A stretch of DNA of 5,241 nucleotides from Actinomycetota bacterium (GTDB lineage: Bacteria; Actinomycetota; UBA4738; G016210805): positions 1-5,241 of the forward strand of contig JACQTL010000100.1 in assembly GCA_016210805.1 (NCBI GenBank). The letters are read 5' to 3'. Below, piece after piece: positions 1 through 5,241 of the stretch. Under the pieces are notes generated by a model, which saw only the letters and a program-made list of their open reading frames with translations, was not told where the DNA came from and did no database searches. The translations under genes and the position numbers were made by a program. How positions within the stretch are numbered: the first letter of the stretch is position 1; the number at the start of each line of letters is the position of its first letter.

Positions 1-509
1 CGGACCTGGTGATCATGGACTCCCGGGTCAGGGAGGGCGGGGGGGTCCAGGCCACCCTGTCGATCCGCGAGCTCCTCCCCGACACGCGGGTCCTGATGCT
101 GTCGTCGTTCCCGGAGGACGACACTCTCTACGCGGCCATCGTCGCCGGCGCCTCCGGGTTCCTCCTGAAGCACGTGAAGGCGGACGAGCTGGTCCGGGCG
201 GTGCGCGGCATCTTCGAGGGCCAGAGCCTCATGGACCCCGCCGTCACCACCGCGGTCCTCCGCCGGATCCGGGAGGGCGGACCGGCCAGGGACGAGAAGC
301 TGGCCCGGCTCTCCGAGCGCGAGGAGGACATCCTCGGCCACATCGCCCGCGGCGAGACCAACGCCGAGATCGCCCGGACCCTGCACTACTCCGAGCGGGC
401 CGTCAAGAAGGCCGTCACCCGCATCCTCGCCAAGCTCGAGGTCCGCCGCCGCAGCGAAGCCGCCGCCTACTACGCCTCCCACACACAGCCCAAGCCCCGC
501 TCGACGTAG
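1..509 (+). CDS. LuxR/NarL-family response regulator, 5'-truncated
   Basis: Cytoplasmic transcription factor of a two-component system: phosphorylation of a receiver aspartate by a histidine kinase normally controls DNA binding by a C-terminal helix-turn-helix. The reading frame is already open at the left edge (codons at 3-5, 6-8, and so on). The visible start, DLVIMD, is the beta-3 strand of a receiver domain, with the phosphoacceptor Asp at 18-20. The GTG at 9 is therefore internal and the true start lies upstream, probably about 50 codons away. Counting from that GTG, the receiver switch residue is Ser32 (MLSSF, in place of Thr) and the conserved Lys is Lys54 (GFLLK). A linker spans about residues 73-98. 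The LuxR-type HTH spans about 101-157 (LSEREEDIL, then NAEIARTL, then ILAKLEV). TAG stop at 507-509. Two departures from the family: the Pro usual shortly after the phosphoacceptor (DxRMP) is Glu, and the recognition-helix VKTH is VKKA. No partner kinase is in view. The family call is firm; the target genes are unknown. Confidence 0.93.
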   Translation, partial: DLVIMDSRVREGGGVQATLSIRELLPDTRVLMLSSFPEDDTLYAAIVAGASGFLLKHVKADELVRAVRGIFEGQSLMDPAVTTAVLRRIREGGPARDEKLARLSEREEDILGHIARGETNAEIARTLHYSERAVKKAVTRILAKLEVRRRSEAAAYYASHTQPKPRST

Positions 510-558
510 TACCCGCAACCAACCGACCGGCGGCATGCCCGGTGGTCACGCTCCTATG

Positions 559-584
559 GCGCCCTCCGGACCTCTCGAGGGCGC
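559..584 (+). terminator. Candidate hairpin terminator for the response regulator gene
   Basis: Perfect 8-bp inverted repeat: GCGCCCTC at 559-566 and GAGGGCGC at 577-584, with a 10-nt loop, starting 50 nt after the response regulator stop codon. No T-run follows, so it is not a classical intrinsic terminator; tail-less hairpins are reported as termination sites in high-GC actinomycetes. The stem is symmetric and could form in either transcript. Stems of this size arise by chance in DNA this GC-rich, so the assignment rests mostly on position. Confidence 0.35.
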
Positions 585-597
585 GCACACGGTCGGG

Positions 598-651
598 GCT
601 CCGGCGTCGCGGGGGGCGCTTCGCTCCATGCTCCGGCTCCGCTATCGCTCC
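598..651. repeat. Cluster of short GCTCC repeats
   Basis: Five copies of GCTCC lie within 54 bp, at 598-602, 623-627, 630-634, 636-640 and 647-651, with spacers of 20, 2, 1 and 6 nt. Several are followed by G or GC. The spacing is irregular, so this is not a tandem array with a fixed unit. It sits downstream of the candidate terminator at 559-584. The cluster is plain in the sequence; no function can be assigned, and biased base composition may explain it. Confidence 0.35.
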
Positions 652-687
652 GCCTCCGCATGAGCCCCCGCTCTGCCGGACCCCTCC

Positions 688-730
688 CGCGCGCCCGGCA
701 CCGGGTGTGCGTGGCCGGCGCACGGGCGCG
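688..730 (+). other. Nested GC-rich stems, possible alternative RNA folds
   Basis: In a plus-strand transcript, 688-697 can pair with 702-711 as a 10-bp stem (two of the pairs G-U) closed by the tetraloop GCAC. Alternatively, CGCGCCCG at 690-697 pairs perfectly with CGCGCCCG's complement at 723-730, enclosing a small stem, GTGCG 707-711 with CGCAC 719-723 (shortened by one pair because 723 is shared). The two folds are mutually exclusive. In the first fold the G-U pairs become C-A mismatches on the other strand, so that fold favours the plus strand. This may be no more than a consequence of GC-rich sequence. Confidence 0.2.
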
Positions 731-795
731 GTCCCTCGTCCGACGCTCGGGCGGTGCGGGCGCGCCGGCGCTGGCGGGCGGGAGGGTCCCGTGGA

Positions 796-848
796 GCACG
801 TTGAACGGACCGCCACCTCTCATCTCTCCCGCCGCCTCCTCAACGTGC
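796..848. repeat. 9-bp inverted repeat with 35-nt spacer
   Basis: GCACGTTGA at 796-804 is mirrored exactly by TCAACGTGC at 840-848. Four of the nine bases in each arm are A or T, which makes the match less likely by chance than the all-GC stems around it. The spacer is purine-rich on the minus strand. It lies about 75-127 nt past the ftsY stop, so it could be a 3'-end stem-loop of the smc-ftsY transcript or a paired protein-binding site. Nothing in the sequence decides between these. Confidence 0.35.
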
Positions 849-852
849 GGGA

Positions 853-868
853 ACGGGTCGGGGCCCGT
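853..868 (-). terminator. Weak candidate hairpin terminator for the smc-ftsY transcript
   Basis: ACGGG and CCCGT arms (853-857 and 864-868) with a 6-nt loop form a 5-bp stem beginning 54 nt past the ftsY stop codon in the minus direction. No T-run follows on the minus strand. It and the inverted repeat at 796-848 are the only plausible stems near the end of this transcript; the stem is short and the call is tentative. Confidence 0.2.
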
Positions 869-922
869 CCGCCATGAAGCCGGAGCGCGCCTCGGGGGCT
901 GGACCACCTGGGCGAGGGGGGG

Positions 923-1903
923 TCAGGTGTCCAGGAGGCGGGTGGCGTAGCGCTCGGGGTCGAAGGGGGCTAGGTCGGCGATGGACTCGCCGGTGCCGAT
1001 GAAGGCTATGGGGATGCCGAGCTCCCGGCGGACGGCCAGGGCGATGCCCCCCCGGGCGGCGCCGTCCATCTTGGCCAGCACGACGCCCGACACGTCCACG
1101 GCCTCGGTGAACGCCCGGGCCTGGGCGATCCCGTTCTGGCCGGTGGTCGCGTCGAGGACCAGCAGGACCTCCTCGACGTCGCCGGCGGCCTTCTCCAGGA
1201 CGCGCCTGACCTTGCGGAGCTCGTCCATGAGGGGCCGGCGGGTGTGCAGCCTCCCCGCGGTGTCCACGATGAGGACCGCCGCCCCCCGGGCCCGGGCGGC
1301 CTGGACCGCGTCGAAGGCCACGGCTCCGGGGTCGGCGCCCCGGGCCTGGGCCACGAGGTGCACGTCGGCCCGCTGGGCCCAGACGCCGAGCTGCTCGGCC
1401 GCGGCCGCCCGGAAAGTGTCGCTGTTGGCCAGGAAGACCTGCCGGCCGGGGCCGGCCAGGCGGTGGGCGAGCTTGCCGATCGTCGTGGTCTTGCCGGCCC
1501 CGTTCACCCCGACGACCATGACCACCCCGAGCTCCCCGGCCGGGAGGCGGAGCTCGTGCGGCGGCCCGGCGATCCGGACGATCTCGGCGCGGAGCAGCTC
1601 GGCCGGGTCCTCCTCCGGGCGGAGGCGTTCCCGGACGCCGGCCACCAGCTCGGCCGAGGCCGCCGGGCCGACGTCGGCCCGGATCAGGGCCTCCTCCAGC
1701 CCCCGCCAGTCCTCGTCGGAGGGGGCGCGGCCACCGAGGAGGGCCCGGACCCTGGCCCCCAGGCCCCTGGCCGGCGGGGCGACGACCTCCCCGACCGGGG
1801 GTGCCGGCGTGGCCACCCCCGACGGGACCGGCCTACCCCGGCGCCGCCGGAGCAGGAGCAGGACGCCGGCCGCGACGAGGAACGAGGCGGCGCCCAGGAC
1901 CAC
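923..1903 (-). CDS. ftsY: FtsY, signal recognition particle receptor GTPase
   Basis: SRP receptor. At the inner face of the membrane it forms a GTP-dependent twin with Ffh and delivers translating ribosomes to the Sec translocon; both GTPases then hydrolyse GTP and separate. The protein is 326 aa. A hydrophobic segment (about 2-18) followed by RRRR (19-22) suggests membrane anchoring, as in other actinobacterial FtsY. A Pro-rich linker follows, then the helical N domain (about 48-113) and the G domain: P-loop GVNGAGKT (132-139), DTFRAAAAEQL (162-172), DTAGR (214-218), AKMD (277-280, usually TKLD) and GTGES (303-307). DATTGQNGIAQARAF (251-265) is the FtsY form, distinguishing it from Ffh. No M domain is present, as expected. 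It starts 30 nt after the smc stop and is probably cotranscribed with smc. The GTG start at 1903 keeps the hydrophobic segment but has no Shine-Dalgarno (CCCTCCTC precedes it). In-frame alternatives are a non-standard ATC at 1924 and a GTG at residue 30 that would delete the anchor. TGA stop at 925-923. Confidence 0.96.
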   Translation of the reverse strand: MVLGAASFLVAAGVLLLLRRRRGRPVPSGVATPAPPVGEVVAPPARGLGARVRALLGGRAPSDEDWRGLEEALIRADVGPAASAELVAGVRERLRPEEDPAELLRAEIVRIAGPPHELRLPAGELGVVMVVGVNGAGKTTTIGKLAHRLAGPGRQVFLANSDTFRAAAAEQLGVWAQRADVHLVAQARGADPGAVAFDAVQAARARGAAVLIVDTAGRLHTRRPLMDELRKVRRVLEKAAGDVEEVLLVLDATTGQNGIAQARAFTEAVDVSGVVLAKMDGAARGGIALAVRRELGIPIAFIGTGESIADLAPFDPERYATRLLDT

Positions 1904-1933
1904 GAGGAGGGTCGCGTTCTCGATGCCGAGAAG

Positions 1934-4900
1934 TTACCGGACGGTGTCGGCCTCGGGAACCCGGACCACCCGATCGCCCCGGCCGGCCTCCTCGTCGCGC
2001 TCGAAGCGCTGGGAGATGACCGTGGAGGACCCGTCCCGGGACATCGAGACCCCGTAGAGGATGTCGGCGGCCTCCATCGTCCGCTTCTGGTGGGAGACCA
2101 CCAGGACCTGGGAGGTCTCGGCGAACCCCTTGACCAGCTGGATGAACCGCCCGAGGTTCACGTCGTCGAGGGCCGGCTCGACCTCGTCGAGCAGGTAGAA
2201 GGGGCTCGGCCGGGCCCGGAAGATCGCGAACAGGTAGGCCAGCGCGGTGAGGGCCCGCTCCCCGCCCGACAGGAGCGAGATGCGCTTCACGCGCTTGCGG
2301 CCGGGACGGGCCTCGACCTCGATCCCGGTGGCCAGCAGGTCGCCGGGGTCGGTCAGCGTGAGCTTCCCCTCGCCGCCCGGGAACAGCTCCCCGAACAGGC
2401 CGGAGAAGGCCGCGGCCACGTCGGCGAAGGCCGCGTCGAACAGGGAGACGATCTCCCGGTCCACCTCCTCGACGACCTCCAGCAGGTCGCGGCGGGCCTT
2501 CCTGACGTCGTCGAGCTCGCGGGCCAGGAAGTCGTGCCGCTCCTGGAGGGCCTCGTACTCCCCGCCGGCCAGCAGGTTGACCCGGCCGAGGAGGGCCAGC
2601 CGCCGGCCGACCAGCTCGGCCCGCTTCTCCAGGGACTCCGGCGTGGCGTCGGGCTCCAGCGCGGAGAGGGCCTCGGCGGGGTCCTTACCGTGGCCGTCGC
2701 GGAGGAGCCTCTCGGCCTCCCCGATCCTCCGCTCGATGTCGGCCCGGAGGCGATCCTCCTGCTCGTACTCCTCCCGGAGCCGCTCGAGGAGCGCCGCGGC
2801 GTCCCGCCACCCGGTGTTGGCCTCGGCCTCCCGGTCGGCGGCCTCCCGGTCTGCGGAGGCCACCTCCTCCCGCTCCGCCGTCGCGGCGGCCAGGGCCTCC
2901 TCGGCGTCGCGGAGTCGCGCTTCGGCGGCGGCCCGGTCGGCCTCGGCCCTAAAGAGGGCGGCGCGGAGCACCTCCGGATCGTCCGCGGCGAGCATGCGCC
3001 GCTCCCGCTGCACCCGCTCCAGGGCCGCCTCCAGCCGGGCCCGGTCCCGGCGGAGGGTCTCCACCTCCACGCGGTGGCCGACGGGATGCTCGGGGACGGA
3101 CGGCAAGGAGGGGGGCTCCGGCTGGGCGGGCTGCTCGGCGTGGGCGGCCAGGCCGGCCCGCCACGCCGTGGCGGCGTCCTCCAGGGCCGACAGCCGCTCC
3201 GTGAGGACCTCCTCCTCCTTGCGAGCCGAGGCCAGCTCGGTGGAGATCCCGGCCATCCGGTCGGCGGCGGCCGTGATGTCGGCGTCGATGCGGGCGATGG
3301 CCTCCCCGACCTCTGCGCCCTCGGCCCTGACCGCGTCGAGGCGGGCCCGCTTGGGCTTCAGCGCGGAGCGCACCGCGGCCACCTCGTGTGCCGCCGCGGC
3401 CAGCTCCCGCTTCACGGCCTCGGCCCGCGCGTCCGTCTCGGCCGCGGTCCGGATCACCAGGGGGCCGACCAGGACCCCGGCCGGCGTGACGAACGAGGCG
3501 CCGGGGTGGTCCCGATGCTTCCGGGCCGCCTCGGCCACGTCGGCGGCCAGGTACACCCGGCGGAACAGCGTGGCCACCAGTCCCCGGACCCGATCGTCCG
3601 CGGTCACCGCGTCCAGCAGGGGGCGTTCGCCGGGGACCTTCACGGGGGCCGGGGGCTCCGCGGTCAGGGCCAGGGTCGCGCCGTCGGCCGACGGCGCGTC
3701 GGCCAGGGCCCGGTCCAGGGCCTCGTAGATCACCGCGTCGGCCAGGGCTCCCAGGGCGGCGGCCAGGGCCCGCTCCAGCCCGGGCTCCGCCCGGACCAGG
3801 TCGCGGAGGAGCCCCACCGCCCGGCCGGCGTGACCCTCCAGGAACCGGGATCCCGGCGTCTCCCTCAGGTCGCGGCCCCGGGCCTCGAGCAGCTCCCGCC
3901 GGCCCTCGTGCTCCCGGAGGGCCTCCTCCAGGCCGGCCACCTCCGCGGCCAGGGCGTGGCGCTCGGCCTCCAGGGCGTGGTGGCGGTCGGTTAGTGGCGT
4001 CGACCCGGCGTCCAGCCGCTCCACCTCCGCCTCCAGGACCTCGTGCTCGGCTTCCGCCGCACGGATCCGGTCCCGGATCTCGGCCAGGCCGGACTCCAGG
4101 CGCTCCCGCTCCCGCTCGTACGCGTCGAGGGAGCGGCGGAGGGTCTCCACCTCGGCCCGGTAGGCGATGGCCTCCTCGGCCAGGCGGCGGCGCTCGTCCT
4201 CGACCTCCCGGCGGACCCGCTCGGCTTCCCGGAACTCGCGCTCCGCGGCCTCGAGGTCCCGCTCCCGCTCGACCAGGGCCGACGAGGTCTCCTCGATGGC
4301 GGCCTGGAGCCGCCGGACCTCCTCGTCGAGCTGGTCGAGCCGGGCCGTGCGCGCCGACTCTGCGGCCAGGCGGGACCGGGCGTCCGCCTCGGCCTCCACG
4401 GACCCCCGGAGGGCGGCCTCCGCCGTCGACCTGGCGGCCTGGGCCTCCCGGAGCCGGGCGTCCGCGCCGGCCAGCCGGTCTGCCGCGGCGCGCCGGGCCG
4501 CGTCGAGCTCGGCCATGCCGGCGTCGAGCTCGCCGATCCGCGCCTTGGCCTCGCGCCTCTTGGCCAGGCCCTCCTCCCACCCGGCCATCCGCCGGTCGCG
4601 GTCGGCGAGCAGGGTCCTGAGCCGGGCGGCCTGGACCTTCCAGGCCAGCTCGGCGGCCTCCGCGGTGAAGGCCTCGTGCCGCCTGGCCACCTCGGCCTGC
4701 TGCTTGAGGGGCTTGAGCTGGCGGCGGAGCTCGCCCAGCACGTCCTGGAGCCGGAGGAGGTCCTGCTCGAGGCCGGCCAGCTTCCGCTGGGCCCGCTCCT
4801 TCCGCCGCTTGTGCTTGGAGATCCCCGCGGCCTCCTCGATATACTGCCGGCGCTCCTCGGGGCGGGCGGTGAGGACGTCGTCGAGCTGCCCCTGCCCGAC

Positions 4901-5241
4901 CACCGTGTGCAGCGCGCGGCCGATGCCGGTCTCGGCGAGGAGCTCCTGGATGTCGAGGAGCCGGACGGCCGGCCCGCCGATCCGGTACTCGCTCTCGCCC
5001 GAGCGGAAGATGGCCCGGCTGATCTCGATCTCGGTGAGGGGGACGGGGATCAGGCCGGAGGAGTTGTCGATCACCAGCTTGACCTCGGCCATGCCCAGGG
5101 CCGGGCGGGACGGGCTCCCGGCGAAGATGACGTCGGCCATCTGGGTGCCCCGCAGGGCCCGGGGGCCCTGCTCGCCGAGCACCCACGAGATCGCGTCGAC
5201 CAGGTTCGACTTCCCCGACCCGTTCGGGCCGACGATCACGC
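1934..5241 (-). CDS. smc: SMC chromosome condensation/segregation ATPase, N-terminus beyond window
   Basis: Bacterial condensin subunit. SMC dimers with ScpA and ScpB use ATP-driven head engagement to fold and resolve sister chromosomes. The visible 1101 codons open inside the first ATPase strand; perhaps 25-35 residues are missing, giving a full protein a little over 1,100 aa, within the usual range. Numbered from the first full codon (5239): Walker A GPNGSGKS (4-11), R-loop PRALRG (26-31), Q-loop GQGQLDD (115-121), EERRQYIEEAAGI (128-140), first coiled-coil arm (about 146-460), hinge (about 462-600), second arm (about 600-885), LSGGE signature (990-994), Walker B LLDE (1016-1019) with D-loop ALDD, and switch His1050 (VVSHQKRTMEAADILYG). 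All ATPase residues are present. Oddities: seven prolines in residues 704-719 interrupt the second arm, the hinge lacks the usual C-terminal Gly-Gly, and a charged tail of about 20 residues follows the VISQR strand. TAA stop at 1936-1934, then ftsY. Confidence 0.97.
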   Translation of the reverse strand, partial: VIVGPNGSGKSNLVDAISWVLGEQGPRALRGTQMADVIFAGSPSRPALGMAEVKLVIDNSSGLIPVPLTEIEISRAIFRSGESEYRIGGPAVRLLDIQELLAETGIGRALHTVVGQGQLDDVLTARPEERRQYIEEAAGISKHKRRKERAQRKLAGLEQDLLRLQDVLGELRRQLKPLKQQAEVARRHEAFTAEAAELAWKVQAARLRTLLADRDRRMAGWEEGLAKRREAKARIGELDAGMAELDAARRAAADRLAGADARLREAQAARSTAEAALRGSVEAEADARSRLAAESARTARLDQLDEEVRRLQAAIEETSSALVERERDLEAAEREFREAERVRREVEDERRRLAEEAIAYRAEVETLRRSLDAYERERERLESGLAEIRDRIRAAEAEHEVLEAEVERLDAGSTPLTDRHHALEAERHALAAEVAGLEEALREHEGRRELLEARGRDLRETPGSRFLEGHAGRAVGLLRDLVRAEPGLERALAAALGALADAVIYEALDRALADAPSADGATLALTAEPPAPVKVPGERPLLDAVTADDRVRGLVATLFRRVYLAADVAEAARKHRDHPGASFVTPAGVLVGPLVIRTAAETDARAEAVKRELAAAAHEVAAVRSALKPKRARLDAVRAEGAEVGEAIARIDADITAAADRMAGISTELASARKEEEVLTERLSALEDAATAWRAGLAAHAEQPAQPEPPSLPSVPEHPVGHRVEVETLRRDRARLEAALERVQRERRMLAADDPEVLRAALFRAEADRAAAEARLRDAEEALAAATAEREEVASADREAADREAEANTGWRDAAALLERLREEYEQEDRLRADIERRIGEAERLLRDGHGKDPAEALSALEPDATPESLEKRAELVGRRLALLGRVNLLAGGEYEALQERHDFLARELDDVRKARRDLLEVVEEVDREIVSLFDAAFADVAAAFSGLFGELFPGGEGKLTLTDPGDLLATGIEVEARPGRKRVKRISLLSGGERALTALAYLFAIFRARPSPFYLLDEVEPALDDVNLGRFIQLVKGFAETSQVLVVSHQKRTMEAADILYGVSMSRDGSSTVISQRFERDEEAGRGDRVVRVPEADTVR
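3048..3067. repeat. 20-bp direct repeat, copy in second SMC arm
   Basis: This 20-bp segment is identical to 4134-4153, and the flanking bases on both sides differ. It is read in the same smc frame and encodes EVETLRR (about residues 725-731) just after the proline-rich break. Its partner encodes the same peptide in the first coiled-coil arm. Confidence 0.6.
4134..4153. repeat. 20-bp direct repeat, copy in first SMC arm
   Basis: Identical to 3048-3067, in the same smc frame, encoding EVETLRR (about residues 363-369) in the first coiled-coil arm. The copies are 1086 bp apart, a multiple of three. Shared ancestry by internal duplication and convergence of biased coiled-coil codons are both possible. 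Confidence 0.6.

Larger units (their letters stand above)
510..922. other. Gene-free intergenic stretch between convergent genes
   Basis: This stretch lies between the response regulator stop (509) and the ftsY stop (923), so it should hold the 3' ends of two converging transcripts. Open frames exist on both strands, but their translations are Arg/Pro/Gly-rich with no recognisable domain, as expected of GC-rich noncoding DNA. Visible structure comprises: a hairpin 17 nt after the plus-strand stop (ACCG 526-529 with CGGT 540-543); a perfect 8-bp stem at 559-584; a GCTCC cluster at 598-651; nested GC stems at 688-730; a 10-bp palindrome at 762-771; a 9-bp inverted repeat at 796-848; and a 5-bp stem at 853-868. 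I see no tRNA, SRP RNA, RNase P RNA or tmRNA motif, no terminal repeats and no convincing promoter. Confidence 0.75.

Noticed and set aside
526..543. Hairpin immediately after the response regulator stop as its terminator
   Set aside because: The stem is four pairs plus two beyond a bulge, with no T-run. The 8-bp perfect stem at 559-584 is the better candidate, so this one is mentioned only in the intergenic description.
542..907. Small overlapping open frames in the intergenic stretch on both strands
   Set aside because: Several frames are open at once, the translations are Arg/Pro/Gly-rich with no domain or membrane segment, and none has a convincing ribosome binding site.
921..940. GGTCAGGT followed by CCAGGAGG, resembling the conserved core of SRP RNA next to ftsY
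   Set aside because: The bases are the reverse complement of the last ftsY codons and TGA stop (TRLLDT), and the rest of the SRP RNA core and its helices are absent.
981..2057. Plus-strand open frame over ftsY (and similar ones at 2247-3728 and 3994-4620)
   Set aside because: Ser/Arg/Pro-rich translations without motifs, opposite well-supported genes; open only because stop codons are scarce at this base composition.
1244..3994. A 916-codon open frame on the plus strand, antisense to smc and ftsY
   Set aside because: Its codons are in exact register with the smc and ftsY codons, so it is interrupted only where those genes use TTA, CTA or TCA, which are rare in GC-rich genes. It ends at 3992-3994 because smc has a CTA leucine there (residue 416). 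The translation is a Gly/Pro/Leu-rich mixture with no domain, while the minus-strand frame is a clear SMC.
2949..5186. A 745-codon open frame on the minus strand, overlapping smc in another frame
   Set aside because: Its translation is almost entirely Gly, Pro, Arg and Ala, the signature of a shifted frame of a GC-rich gene. The smc frame carries all the SMC motifs.
1..5241. Mobile element, CRISPR array, phage or defence system
   Set aside because: No transposase or integrase, no regularly spaced repeats, no terminal inverted repeats and no recognisable defence domain. SMC-like ATPases occur in some defence systems, but this one has the chromosomal smc hinge, signature motifs and ftsY neighbour.

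Overview
The window is very GC-rich (about three quarters G+C by eye) and looks like an ordinary piece of chromosome from an actinomycete-type bacterium (Actinomycetota). The grounds are the base composition, an FtsY with an N-terminal hydrophobic segment followed by four arginines, and an SMC protein with actinobacterial-style signature segments (a GQGQLDDVL Q-loop and a C-terminal VISQR strand). The lineage below phylum cannot be fixed from the sequence alone.

Layout: (1) Positions 1-509, plus strand: the 3' part of a LuxR/NarL-family response regulator gene. It is cut by the window edge just before the phosphoacceptor aspartate. (2) Positions 510-922: a 413-bp gene-free stretch between convergent genes. 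It holds several GC-rich hairpins, a 9-bp inverted repeat and a cluster of short GCTCC repeats, but no gene I can support. (3) Positions 923-1903, minus strand: ftsY, the signal recognition particle receptor GTPase, complete. (4) Positions 1934-5241, minus strand: smc, the chromosome condensation ATPase, lacking only its first few tens of residues, which lie beyond the right edge.

smc and ftsY lie head to tail with 30 nt between them, so they are probably one transcript reading right to left; the smc-ftsY pair is a common bacterial arrangement. SMC organises and segregates the chromosome with ScpA/ScpB. FtsY docks ribosome-SRP complexes at the membrane. The genes share an operon rather than a pathway. 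The response regulator converges on them from the other side and looks functionally unrelated.

I found no mobile element, CRISPR array, tRNA, rRNA or novel multi-gene system. The points worth a second look are modest: a proline-rich break in one SMC coiled-coil arm, a hinge without the usual Gly-Gly motif, a 20-bp exact repeat shared by the two SMC arms, an uncertain ftsY start codon, unusual residues in the response regulator, and possible alternative RNA folds in the intergenic stretch.
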